A stretch of DNA of 24,523 bases from a virus: IMG/VR virus record IMGVR_UViG_3300045974_000143, positions 1-24,523 of that record, one strand, 5' to 3'. The translations under genes and the position numbers were made by a program. The notes beneath the pieces are model-generated. The model did no database searches and was not told where the DNA came from. It saw nothing but the letters and a program-made list of their open reading frames with translations. This document shows, one piece after another, positions 1-6,948 of the stretch (positions within the stretch are counted from its first letter, which is position 1; each line of letters starts with the position of its first letter).

Positions 1-590
1 CTCAAAGAAATTCATAAAATAGGTTGGTTTAAACGGTTCACTGCCTGGACTGCGGTTCATGTTGACAGTGAGTGCCATTTGCTGCCCATGCCGCAACTCG
101 TGCCGCATTTCCCCGAACGGCTCTATTTCGTCGTATGCTTGCCATTCCCTGAATTCTTTGGCTGTGATTTTTTGGAGCAGTTCGTTTGGGTGCCGGTATC
201 CGAGCTGGATGCAGAGACGGAAGGCAAAGAGTCTACTTTCGTCTCTTCGGAGTTTTTTACCTCTTCACCAGACAGACCGTTAAGGCGGCGTGCCACTTTT
301 GCCAGCTCCATAAACGGCCCGTGAGCAGCGCGTGCAATCGTTGCCGCGTCTGATTCGTCAAGAATCCGGTTGCCGTTTTCGTCTACGATGCAAAAAGCCA
401 GAAGCGCCGGGGTAAATTTAACCATATCTGTTTCGCCGTCTGCGCCTTTGTGTGCGGGGTCTGTCCACAATTTAATGTAGTCACTCCCCCCAATTTCTGA
501 CACGTAGACGCAGCCGCTTTTTAGCTGTACTGCTTCCTTTTTTAACTCCACCTCTTCAAACAATTCCGCCCTGTTGAGTACCTTTGTCAT
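1..590 (-). CDS. Tail assembly chaperone gpGT, -1 frameshift fusion (partial, runs off left edge)
   Basis: This is the long form of the tail chaperone, made by a -1 slip at the A AAA AAC heptamer (252-258). Zero-frame translation runs from 590 to base 252 (113 codons). Reading then restarts on base 252 and stays open for 84 codons to base 1. The shifted part contains the stretches KEFREWQAYDEIEPFGE and NMNRSPGSEPFKPTYFMNFF, which look like the T half of lambda-type gpGT proteins (EW.AY...EPFGE..., then N..R.....F.P.DF). In lambda, gpG and gpGT together coat the tape measure protein and recruit the tail tube protein. The T half has no start codon of its own, as expected. The true C-terminus lies outside the window. 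Confidence 0.88.
123..590 (-). CDS. Tail assembly chaperone gpG-like (short form)
   Basis: This 155-aa protein directly follows the major tail protein, the position of gpG in lambda/HK97-like siphophages. The conserved-looking body is residues 1-113. The zero-frame tail after the slippery site is Ser/Lys/Thr-rich and low in complexity, typical of the short form. It has no transmembrane segment. The start at 590 gives MTKVLNRAEL and lies 49 nt after the tail protein stop. A hairpin (614-633) in that gap may reduce its expression relative to the tail tube. The role as a cytoplasmic chaperone for tape measure and tube protein is inferred from position and from the frameshift, since these proteins diverge quickly in sequence. 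Confidence 0.85.
   Translation of the reverse strand: MTKVLNRAELFEEVELKKEAVQLKSGCVYVSEIGGSDYIKLWTDPAHKGADGETDMVKFTPALLAFCIVDENGNRILDESDAATIARAAHGPFMELAKVARRLNGLSGEEVKNSEETKVDSLPSVSASSSDTGTQTNCSKKSQPKNSGNGKHTTK
252..258 (-). promoter_or_regulatory. Programmed -1 ribosomal frameshift site (A AAA AAC)
   Basis: In the frame of the 155-aa gene the codons are GTA AAA AAC, so the heptamer A AAA AAC fits the X XXY YYZ rule exactly. The -1 frame is open from here to the window edge and encodes gpT-like sequence. No downstream stimulatory structure was worked out. Confidence 0.85.
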
Positions 591-613
591 ATAGCCCTTT
601 CAATCGTAAATTG

Positions 614-633
614 AGGGGGCAATTAAGCCCCCT
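614..633 (-). other. GC-rich RNA hairpin after the major tail protein gene
   Basis: The inverted repeat AGGGGGC / GCCCCCT has a 6-nt loop and begins about 7 nt after the stop of the major tail protein gene. It lies between that gene and gpG. No T-run follows on either strand, so it is not a clear intrinsic terminator. It could stabilise the 3' end of the tail protein message or attenuate transcription into gpG. Confidence 0.5.
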
Positions 634-639
634 GTTGGT

Positions 640-1296
640 TTATGACCTGACTACCGCGCCGCTGATCTGCCACTCTACTGATTGAGTCTGCACCCCGTTT
701 ACTGCTACATCTGGAAGTGTGCCAAATTTTGTAACAACAGCATCAAATGTGCGGGTGCTGCCACCTGTCAGCGCAAGTTTATACGTGTTGACGGTCTGTG
801 CGTTGAATGCCGCAAGAACTGCTGTTTGCCCTGCGTCGGTCACGCTGTCGAACCCATCAGCGGAAAGAGTGCCGTTGTCAACCAGCCCCACACGGTATTC
901 AGCGGCGTCACTGTCGAGGTCTGAAACGTCGATTTTTGAAGTAGACGCGCCGCCTGGTTTAATGGCTTTCAATTCCTTGATCTGCGTCCAGGTGTTCGGG
1001 GTTGCTGTTCCGCCCGATGTGTAAACGAGGCCGGTTGTGTTGGCTTCAATTACAAAGCTGTTAGCCAGAACGTGGTTGATAACGTAGGTCTTCCCGTTCA
1101 GGCCGTTGGTTGCATCGGTGCCGATGGTGCCGACAAGCGCGGCGATGACAACAACGTCACCATTGGCGAGTCCATGAGCGGTTGAGGTGACAACTGCGGG
1201 ATATCCGATAGATACAGCCGTGATAGTCTTGGCCGCTCCTGCGGTGCTGGCGATATACATGCGACTTTTTTGTGCTAACTGAGCTGCCTTGGACAT
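640..1296 (-). CDS. Major tail (tube) protein with inserted FCCH-like domain
   Basis: This 218-aa protein forms the polymeric tail tube of a siphophage; the call rests on position (after the tail terminator gene, before gpG/gpGT) and on its shape. The flanking parts (about residues 1-22 and 98-218, including SKIDVSDLDSDAAEYRVGL and the Gly/Thr-rich end) resemble tail tube proteins. Residues of about 25-97 look like an insert: VVTSTAHGLANGDVVVI and TYVINHVLANSFVIEA match a small beta domain often seen in phage proteins and reported by Pfam as the E1 FCCH domain. The start at 1296 has a strong AAGGAG site, which directly follows the stop of the homing endonuclease gene. Confidence 0.82.
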   Translation of the reverse strand: MSKAAQLAQKSRMYIASTAGAAKTITAVSIGYPAVVTSTAHGLANGDVVVIAALVGTIGTDATNGLNGKTYVINHVLANSFVIEANTTGLVYTSGGTATPNTWTQIKELKAIKPGGASTSKIDVSDLDSDAAEYRVGLVDNGTLSADGFDSVTDAGQTAVLAAFNAQTVNTYKLALTGGSTRTFDAVVTKFGTLPDVAVNGVQTQSVEWQISGAVVRS

Positions 1297-1308
1297 GTCA
1301 TGCTCCTT

Positions 1309-2082
1309 TTAGGCTGAAATTGCCTGTTTTGATTTTGCGTATCTTCGTAAATTGGCCTCTGATAGTTTTTTTCTGGTTTCATCTGATACAACAAAACCAG
1401 ATTCTCTTTTCAGCCGTTCTCTTTCTTTGGCTTTCTCGCTTAACAGCGCCTTTGTCTCTGCGCTTCTTTTTTGGCCGCTAGGACCGAACTTGCCTTTGTT
1501 GTGAGCCGTTCTGCCTTTGCGCTGCGCTGAAAGTTTCTCAAACATTTCTGGCTTGCTATATGCGATCTTTAACGCTTGAGATATTTTTTCTCTACTCTCT
1601 GCCGAGACTGTCCTGCCTTTTTGCGCCAGCGACATTTTTATCTTTGTCTCATCACTTTTTAATTTCCCCAGTTTGGCTTCCCGCATAAGAGATATTGTTT
1701 TTACTGTATGCGTCTTTCCTTTCATTGCACTGGGTCTGCCTTTTAATGATTTAGACCTTTTAAGCCGCGTTGACTCGCTTACCTTGATACCTAGCGGACC
1801 TTCACCGCCCATAGTTAGATTAGTTAATCTGGCCCCTATCATTTTGAAATAAGCAATCCAGAACTGTTCTGATGATTCCCAATCTTGGCCCACTTCTTCC
1901 AAAACAATAATTTCTGGCTTAACTGGCGACATTGATCGTACCCAGTGAGCGGAATATGTTTTGTTGTCTAATTTAGGGTTACAATGCTGGTTGTATCTAG
2001 CTTTCACCCTTACGGACTTGCCTACATATCTGCATTCTGAATTTCTTGGATCAACCAAACTGTAAATAACTGTTGTCGCCAT
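1309..2082 (-). CDS. GIY-YIG homing endonuclease with NUMOD3 repeats
   Basis: This is a free-standing homing endonuclease. Residues 5-100 form the GIY-YIG module: VIYSLVD stands for GIY, CRYVGKS for YIG, R29 is the likely catalytic arginine, E72 (SEQFWI) the metal-binding glutamate, and LTNLTMGGEG is the typical end of the module. Residues of about 100-190 and 218-245 carry NUMOD3-like DNA-binding repeats (SDETKIKMSLAQKGR, SAESREKISQALK, SDETRKKLSEANLR). The protein is very Lys/Arg/Ser-rich and the gene is AT-richer than its neighbours, so it was probably acquired separately. It starts 2 nt after the tail terminator stop and ends just before the SD of the major tail gene, so no structural gene is broken. 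It has no role in virion assembly. Confidence 0.9.
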   Translation of the reverse strand: MATTVIYSLVDPRNSECRYVGKSVRVKARYNQHCNPKLDNKTYSAHWVRSMSPVKPEIIVLEEVGQDWESSEQFWIAYFKMIGARLTNLTMGGEGPLGIKVSESTRLKRSKSLKGRPSAMKGKTHTVKTISLMREAKLGKLKSDETKIKMSLAQKGRTVSAESREKISQALKIAYSKPEMFEKLSAQRKGRTAHNKGKFGPSGQKRSAETKALLSEKAKERERLKRESGFVVSDETRKKLSEANLRRYAKSKQAISA

Positions 2083-2084
2083 GA

Positions 2085-2426
2085 TTAAGTCCAGATTGAA
2101 TAATCAATTGACACCCGATAAAGCTGTGTGTCGGTTTCGTATGTTTCCCTGCTTGATAGTGGAATGTTGATAAATGTTGCCGCTTCCATTGCTGCCTTTA
2201 CTGCCAGTTCAAGCGTTTTGACAGCGCCGTATGATCTGTCGTAAATGTCAACCTGTACCCTGCGGTTTTCGGTATCGGTTACGCCGTCAAGCGTCACCTC
2301 TGGCACGTTACTGATTACCTGATAGACCACATACGGCTTAACAGTCTTATCCGGCGCGATCATCGGATAGCAGCGCCCCGTGACCAGCGCACCCAAAACG
2401 CTTTGTATGGTGGCTTCGATAGTCAT
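2085..2426 (-). CDS. Tail terminator / tail completion protein (DUF3168-like)
   Basis: This 113-aa protein matches the DUF3168 pattern: an N-terminal helix (IQSVLGALVTGRCYPMIAP), a central YVVYQVIS strand, the stretch RRVQVDIYDRSYGAVKTLELAVKAAM, and a C-terminal beta segment ending in DYSIWT. In HK97-like phages this family caps the tail tube and sits between the head-closure protein and the major tail protein, as it does here. It begins 1 nt after the stop of the upstream adaptor gene, so translation is probably coupled. Its C-terminus looks complete despite the homing endonuclease gene inserted right behind it. Confidence 0.85.
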   Translation of the reverse strand: MTIEATIQSVLGALVTGRCYPMIAPDKTVKPYVVYQVISNVPEVTLDGVTDTENRRVQVDIYDRSYGAVKTLELAVKAAMEAATFINIPLSSRETYETDTQLYRVSIDYSIWT

Positions 2427-2427
2427 A

Positions 2428-2751
2428 TCAGCCCTCGTTCAGCCCTTCGGATGCCATAATGACCAGTTCACGGTGTCGCAGTTCAGGATCGATGACGCTT
2501 TGAAGGTTGTAAAACTTGCCCTCAAATACGATCCTGTCGGCTGTGGTTACGGTGGTGTAGCGGGTTGTGATCTTCGTGGTAGTCTCTGCGTTGGTGGCCT
2601 GCGCGTTGACCAGTTCCCGCCCCTGCATAGGCTCTACTGCTGCCCAAACTGTGGCGACATCTCCCCATACGTCAATCGGGCCGCCGTAAGTGTCGGTGGT
2701 GGCGGTTTTCCGCTGGATTGTGACCTGGTGTCGTAGTTTTCCGGCTTCCAT
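2428..2751 (-). CDS. Head-tail adaptor / head closure protein (SPP1 gp16-like)
   Basis: I chose the start at 2751 (MEAGKLRHQVTIQRK, 107 aa) because it shares one base with the stop of the connector gene (TGATG). A longer frame extends upstream but only overlaps that gene. The sequence follows the head-tail joining family: GKLRHQVTIQRKT at the start, Y-G-G-x2-D-V-W, then VWAAVEPMQGRELVNAQ, and a C-terminal end with IVFEGKFYNLQSVIDPE. Such proteins close the portal channel after packaging and provide the interface for the tail. Its place between the gp6-like connector and the tail terminator is the standard order. Confidence 0.87.
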   Translation of the reverse strand: MEAGKLRHQVTIQRKTATTDTYGGPIDVWGDVATVWAAVEPMQGRELVNAQATNAETTTKITTRYTTVTTADRIVFEGKFYNLQSVIDPELRHRELVIMASEGLNEG

Positions 2752-3359
2752 CAGAATTGCACCAGGCGATACGAGTCGAGCAGCGAGTCTGCCATTGTTG
2801 ACAGCTCCACCACGCCTGTTTTGCCGACAATTACGCTTTCCCTGTTCTCGTACAGGTTGGCAATATTGATCAGCATCCATACCCTGATTGCTTCGGGTAT
2901 ATCTGTCGACTCGTTACCATAGCCGCATGTGTATCGGATCTTTACCGCGCCCGGCTGCACTCGCGTTGCTGGCCATGTATTACCGTAGATCGGCACAACT
3001 ACTGCGGGATCGTCGTCGGTTTTATAGTATTCAGCGGGGTCAAGTGTTTGCGGTTCCCCGTTTCCATCTATAAAAACGATGCTGTCAATCGCCTGTACAG
3101 GTGACATTGGAAGGCGAATCCCGCCAAATCGGCCCGTGTTAATGATCGCCTGGGGGACACATGGGAAGTGATCAAGCGCAAGCTCCCACGTCTGTGTTAT
3201 CAGCGCACGTTTGATGTAGCTTTCCGCTTTGGCTGTAATTGCGGAGATATACACATCAACCAGCATGTATTCTGCTGTCAGGTCTGCCCGTATATGATCC
3301 CCTACTTCGGATGGAATCAAAGGCTTTGCTACCGGTGCTGTTATCAGGGTGAGTGACAT
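2751..3359 (-). CDS. Head-tail connector protein (gp6 / phiE125 gp8-like)
   Basis: This 202-aa protein is the portal adaptor that forms a ring beneath the portal. The N-terminal helical part reads IPSEVGDHIRAD, then ISAITAKAESYIKRALITQTWELALDHFP. The middle has IRLPMSPVQAIDSIVFIDGNG, and the C-terminal helices follow IPEAIRVWMLINIANLYENRE. That is the usual pattern of the gp6-like connector family, including the RxP...PVxxI motif. It lies downstream of the major capsid gene across a short gap that holds a strong hairpin, and overlaps the next gene by one base. Confidence 0.88.
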   Translation of the reverse strand: MSLTLITAPVAKPLIPSEVGDHIRADLTAEYMLVDVYISAITAKAESYIKRALITQTWELALDHFPCVPQAIINTGRFGGIRLPMSPVQAIDSIVFIDGNGEPQTLDPAEYYKTDDDPAVVVPIYGNTWPATRVQPGAVKIRYTCGYGNESTDIPEAIRVWMLINIANLYENRESVIVGKTGVVELSTMADSLLDSYRLVQF

Positions 3360-3375
3360 GGTTTATGCTCCGTTA

Positions 3376-3397
3376 GGGGAGGGTGTTACCCCTCCCC
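3376..3397 (-). other. GC-rich RNA hairpin after the major capsid gene
   Basis: The 8-bp inverted repeat GGGGAGGG / CCCTCCCC with a 6-nt loop starts about 11 nt after the capsid stop codon. There is no T-run on the - strand. It may protect the 3' end of the capsid message or act as a partial terminator, and it parallels the hairpin behind the major tail protein gene. Confidence 0.55.
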
Positions 3398-3407
3398 ATT
3401 GGTCAGA

Positions 3408-4622
3408 TTAAGCTACGGAGCATTTGAGGACTTTGATAGCCTCGGAGTCAGTCACCATGCCGCCTACACGCTTGGTGGTGTAGAAGTTGACGTACGGCTT
3501 GTTGCTGTACGGATCGCGCAGTACGCGGGTGCCCATGCGGTCAACGATGGTGTAACCGTTTTTGAAGTTACCGAAGGCGCAGACCAGGGCGTTGGCGCCG
3601 ACTGCTGCGGACATGTCTTCGTTCTCGTAGACAGGGTAACCGGCAAGCGTACCAGGAGTTCCACCAGTAATGCCTTCACCAACAACTGCAGAAGGAGTCC
3701 ACAGGTACTCGTTGGTTGTGGTTTTGAACTTCCTGATATTGGCCAGCATCAGCTTGGACATCTGGAACACTGCGCCGACTCGGTGAGCGGCTTTCAGCGT
3801 GTACACCAGGTCAAAGATGTTGTCTGCCGGGGTGGTTGCTTTGAAGTCAGCAGCAACGCCAGTCGGAACATACTGCAGTGAGCCGAAAGCACGAACGCCG
3901 TCAGCGGTGTTGGCGAAAGTGTAAGCCAGGAAGCCCTTGGGTTTGGTCACGCCGTCGCCGGTTGTGAAGGCAGTGCCCTCGGCAACTGCGAACTGCTGTG
4001 CAACTTCGCCGGCCAACCATGCTTCGACATCAAAGAACGCATCGTCGAGCAGCTGCTGGGATACGGGAGGATTGGCGTACAGTTCGCCCATGAACGGGGT
4101 GATCTGTGCGAACTGAGGTGTGCCGGTTGCAGGGCGAGCAGCAGTTTCACCAACCCAGCCGGATGCGGTGCCGTGAAGGTTGACCAGTTTCTGGTATGTC
4201 GGCGAACCGATGGCCACGACAGTAGACAGGGCACGCATGACGTTCATGTTGACAGCCAGATTCTGAATGGCGCGGTCGAGCTCGACGGGCACAGCGTACC
4301 CACCATCAGCAGCGGTTTCAGTCATTGCAGTACCAGCGGCCTTGATCTCGGCACCGTGGCGCATGAAGGCGTTGAACGACTGCTTGTATTCGGCCTGTGC
4401 TTTGTCCTCAGGCTTGCCACCGAGCAGACCCTGGCGGTTGATGATGGCCTCCATCGTATCGATGCGGGCCTGCAGTTTGCTTTCGATTTCGCTGATGCCG
4501 GCATTCATGGCGTCAACTTTGTTTTCCAGCAGGGGATCTGCGTGGCCGTTTTTCTCGATCTGCTTCAGTCGCTCGTCATTGGCAATCTTGAACTGCTCGA
4601 ATAATGCTTTTAACTCTTCCAT
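3408..4622 (-). CDS. Major capsid protein (HK97 family)
   Basis: This 404-aa protein builds the icosahedral head. Residues 1 to about 75 are a charged coiled coil (the delta/scaffolding domain, normally removed by the adjacent protease), and the HK97 fold follows from about residue 105. Family hallmarks are GGYAVPVELDRAI near residue 110, the P-loop-like PVSQQLLDDAFFDVEAWLAGEVAQQFAVAEG, the GDGVTKPKGFL motif, and a C-terminal part with GYPVYENEDM and AFGNFKNGYTIVDRMG. An AAGGAG site precedes the ATG. The gene order protease, capsid, connector is standard. Confidence 0.96.
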   Translation of the reverse strand: MEELKALFEQFKIANDERLKQIEKNGHADPLLENKVDAMNAGISEIESKLQARIDTMEAIINRQGLLGGKPEDKAQAEYKQSFNAFMRHGAEIKAAGTAMTETAADGGYAVPVELDRAIQNLAVNMNVMRALSTVVAIGSPTYQKLVNLHGTASGWVGETAARPATGTPQFAQITPFMGELYANPPVSQQLLDDAFFDVEAWLAGEVAQQFAVAEGTAFTTGDGVTKPKGFLAYTFANTADGVRAFGSLQYVPTGVAADFKATTPADNIFDLVYTLKAAHRVGAVFQMSKLMLANIRKFKTTTNEYLWTPSAVVGEGITGGTPGTLAGYPVYENEDMSAAVGANALVCAFGNFKNGYTIVDRMGTRVLRDPYSNKPYVNFYTTKRVGGMVTDSEAIKVLKCSVA

Positions 4623-4634
4623 GTCCGACTCCTT

Positions 4635-5429
4635 TTAACTCAGTATTGTTTTGATTTTGATTGATGCGGTTTCGTTTTTGAGAAGTTGTGCTAATTCCTC
4701 TGTCGCAGAATCTCTCCGCGCTTCGGCCTTCAGTGATGCAACGGCGGTGAGTGCTTCCTTTTTGCTGAGTCCTGCATCTCGCAAGACAGTTTCAAGGTCG
4801 CGCTCATTTTCCGGTTTGGTGATTACGTTCATTGCGGCGACTGCCTGCGGTACGTGGCTGAACTTGGACAGGTCGAACTTTGCCTTCACGTCTGCCGGGT
4901 CACCGATGACATCACAGAAACCAGCGGCCAGTGCTTCGTCAGCATTCAGCCACGTCTCTGCTGCCATCATCTCGCGGATGTCTTTCTGTGTCCCGCCGGT
5001 GCGGTCCTGGTATGTCTGCACCAGAGTCCCGTCGATCTTCTCCAGCGTGTCTGCCAGTTTCCGCATGTCAACCGCATTACCGGCGCAGCCGGCCCATGCG
5101 TTATGGATCATAAAGAACGCATTCTTTGCCATGCGGATCTCGTCGCCAGCCATGGCGATGATCGAAGCGATAGAAGCGGCAAGGCCTTCAACCTGTACGT
5201 TGACCTTTGCGGCATGTCCCTTCAGTGCGTTATGGATTGCAAGACCGTCGAATACATCGCCACCGGGACTGTTGATCTTCAGGTTAATGATGCTGGTGTT
5301 CACTCCGTTCAGCGCGTCACAGAATTCCTTGGCGGTAACTCCCCAATATCCGATCTCGTCATACACGTAGACAGTTGTCGCGTCTTCGCCGGCTTTATTC
5401 TCAAACTTGAACCAGCTTTTTGAGCTCAT
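4635..5429 (-). CDS. Head maturation protease, ClpP-type
   Basis: This 264-aa serine protease of the ClpP/S14 type cuts the scaffolding domain from the capsid protein during prohead maturation. Hallmarks: INLKINSPGGDVFDGLAIHNAL (residues about 48-69), the nucleophile S86 in EGLAASIAS, H109 in FFMIHNAW, and TWLNADEALAAGFCD (about 159-173), which closes the protease domain. Residues after about 205 form a charged helical tail common in phage versions. The start codon overlaps the portal stop (ATGA) and has a GGGGGTGAA site. All expected catalytic positions that I can place are present. Confidence 0.94.
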   Translation of the reverse strand: MSSKSWFKFENKAGEDATTVYVYDEIGYWGVTAKEFCDALNGVNTSIINLKINSPGGDVFDGLAIHNALKGHAAKVNVQVEGLAASIASIIAMAGDEIRMAKNAFFMIHNAWAGCAGNAVDMRKLADTLEKIDGTLVQTYQDRTGGTQKDIREMMAAETWLNADEALAAGFCDVIGDPADVKAKFDLSKFSHVPQAVAAMNVITKPENERDLETVLRDAGLSKKEALTAVASLKAEARRDSATEELAQLLKNETASIKIKTILS

Positions 5430-6646
5430 GGCTTCACCCCCGGGACATCGTTCGCTGCTGATTCTTCAACCATGTTGAGCGGTCGCAACGGCTCGTCCAG
5501 TCCTTCAATCCAGTTCAGATTCTCACGCTGTCTGCATTCGTTACGCGTCAAAAATCCGCTAAATATCCCTTTGTTGTAAGCGGTATACCGACTGGCGATG
5601 TCGCCGCGCAGCAGGCCATCCACAAGAAACTCAAAGTAATATTCCTGCTGCTCAGCCTCATTCAGCAGTGACATGTTCATCGCCTGTTCCCAGCGAGTGA
5701 GCCAGGGGGAGAGACAGTCGACCACGTAGTCAATATTTTGCTGCTCGATGTTGCTGAACGTGGCACGGGTCAGGTCGCCGATCTTGTGCAACGGCATGCG
5801 GAAGAAGCGGGCAATCTCTGGGATCTGGAACTGACGAGTGACCAGGTACTGAGCGTCATCGTTCGACATGGTGACCTTTTCCCACTTCATGCCCTGCTCA
5901 AGTACAATCGTTTTGTGGGCGTTTTCTCCGCTGGTGGTTGCGTCGAACTCATCGCCGATCCGGTCTTTTGTCTTCGGGTCCTTGAATGTCCCGGGTACAG
6001 ATAGGATCCCGCCCATTCTGGCGCCGTTACTGAATACCTTGCTGCCGTGGCGCTCTGTTGCCTGCATCAACCCGATGGTGTCCCGGGCATAAGTGATAGG
6101 GCTGACCCCGCTCCATCCGTTGAGTGATAATCCCATGACGTGCAGTACGTCGGACTGTGGAAGCGTGCGAGTTTCGCCCTTCTCTGGTCGGTACTCGTAA
6201 ACACGGGCTCCGATATCGTTCAGTTTGATGGTCACGCGATCAGGATGCAGGGGGATTAGTTCTAAAATTCGGCCACCCTGTGTTCGGCTGATGTAGCTCA
6301 TCCCATTACCACGGAGTGCGGTGGCAGCTGTACCGGTCTCACGAAACCCCATGGGCGTTTGGAGACTGTTCGGTTTGATGCTTACAACCCTGGACAACGG
6401 GTGATTCGTGGCACGTTCTCGGCTTTCTTTGCCTTTTGTGGTAGTGCGGCGGTACAAAATGAGGGGAAGTTTCCCGATATCTTCCGAAAGGACTTTGACG
6501 CACGCATAAACGGCAGCTGTGCGGAGTGCACTATCAGGCGATACATGGATACCAGACTGCGACGTGTTGCCGTGCATGATCTGGCTTAGGATGCTGGAAA
6601 TGTCGCCGGTTGCTATCTGGTTCTGAAAGAGTTTGTGGAGGAACAT
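5426..6646 (-). CDS. Portal protein (HK97 family)
   Basis: This 406-aa protein forms the dodecameric portal through which DNA is packed and ejected. Family signatures are ALRTAAVYACVKVLSEDIGKLP (about 40-61), HPLSRVVSIKPN, FRETGTAATALRGNGMSYI, LHPDRVTI, VLHVMGLSLNGWSGVSPI, and the clip/stem stretch RQFQIPEIARFFRMPLHKIGD followed by NIEQQNIDYVVDCLSPWLTRWEQAMN. The C-terminal NRNECRQRENLNW-like region is also typical. Its gene follows a small membrane protein and overlaps the protease gene. The SD is weak, which suggests coupling to the upstream gene. Confidence 0.95.
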   Translation of the reverse strand: MFLHKLFQNQIATGDISSILSQIMHGNTSQSGIHVSPDSALRTAAVYACVKVLSEDIGKLPLILYRRTTTKGKESRERATNHPLSRVVSIKPNSLQTPMGFRETGTAATALRGNGMSYISRTQGGRILELIPLHPDRVTIKLNDIGARVYEYRPEKGETRTLPQSDVLHVMGLSLNGWSGVSPITYARDTIGLMQATERHGSKVFSNGARMGGILSVPGTFKDPKTKDRIGDEFDATTSGENAHKTIVLEQGMKWEKVTMSNDDAQYLVTRQFQIPEIARFFRMPLHKIGDLTRATFSNIEQQNIDYVVDCLSPWLTRWEQAMNMSLLNEAEQQEYYFEFLVDGLLRGDIASRYTAYNKGIFSGFLTRNECRQRENLNWIEGLDEPLRPLNMVEESAANDVPGVKP

Positions 6647-6648
6647 GG

Positions 6649-6807
6649 CTATTTACCCCGCAGCGAGAAGATGAACGGGGCAAGAAGGGCGAGACCTGCG
6701 GAAATGAGCGCGGCGGGTGGGTAAATCATCCAGACACCAGCGACAAAAAGGCCGACACCAATTATGGCGGCGACCTCCTGGACGGCAGTGGCGGTTTGAA
6801 TATTCAA
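6649..6807 (-). CDS. Small membrane protein between terminase and portal
   Basis: This short hydrophobic protein has two likely transmembrane segments (about VAAIIGVGLFVAGVWMIY and AALISAGLALLAPFIF) and a short basic end SLRGK. No ATG is in frame. I chose TTG at 6807 because GGAG lies 5 nt upstream, giving 52 aa; another TTG at 6837 would give 62 aa. It is the first gene after the promoter at 6859-6887 and ends just before the portal gene. Holin-like topology is possible, but small membrane proteins of unknown role also occur at this position in HK97-like phages, so I assign no function. Confidence 0.65.
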   Translation of the reverse strand: MNIQTATAVQEVAAIIGVGLFVAGVWMIYPPAALISAGLALLAPFIFSLRGK

Positions 6808-6858
6808 TTTATCTCCGGGGCATCTGTTGGGATGCAAGCGGCTGCACTATTTTCGGGA

Positions 6859-6887
6859 AGAATATTCCAGAATAATTACATTGTCAA
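6859..6887 (-). promoter_or_regulatory. Leftward sigma70-type promoter ahead of the portal/capsid genes
   Basis: On the - strand there is a perfect -35 TTGACA (6882-6887), a 17-bp spacer and -10 TATTCT (6859-6864, 4 of 6). It lies in an AT-rich gap between the large terminase and the small membrane protein gene, and would start transcription near 6852. Confidence 0.6.
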
Positions 6888-6901
6888 GAATTAATTTTTA
6901 G

Positions 6902-6945
6902 TTATCAACATTTTATTCGTACCTTTTTGCACAGGGTTATCAACA
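6902..6945 (+). repeat. Two copies of TTATCAACA (near-DnaA-box)
   Basis: The 9-mer TTATCAACA occurs at 6902-6910 and 6937-6945, each one mismatch from the DnaA box TTATCCACA. Both lie just past the large terminase stop codon. Whether any protein binds here is unknown, and chance is possible. Confidence 0.3.
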
Positions 6946-6948
6946 GGG

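Noticed and set aside
4651-5370. 239-aa + strand frame opposite the protease gene
   Set aside because: It mirrors a well-supported gene, has no SD and no recognisable sequence.
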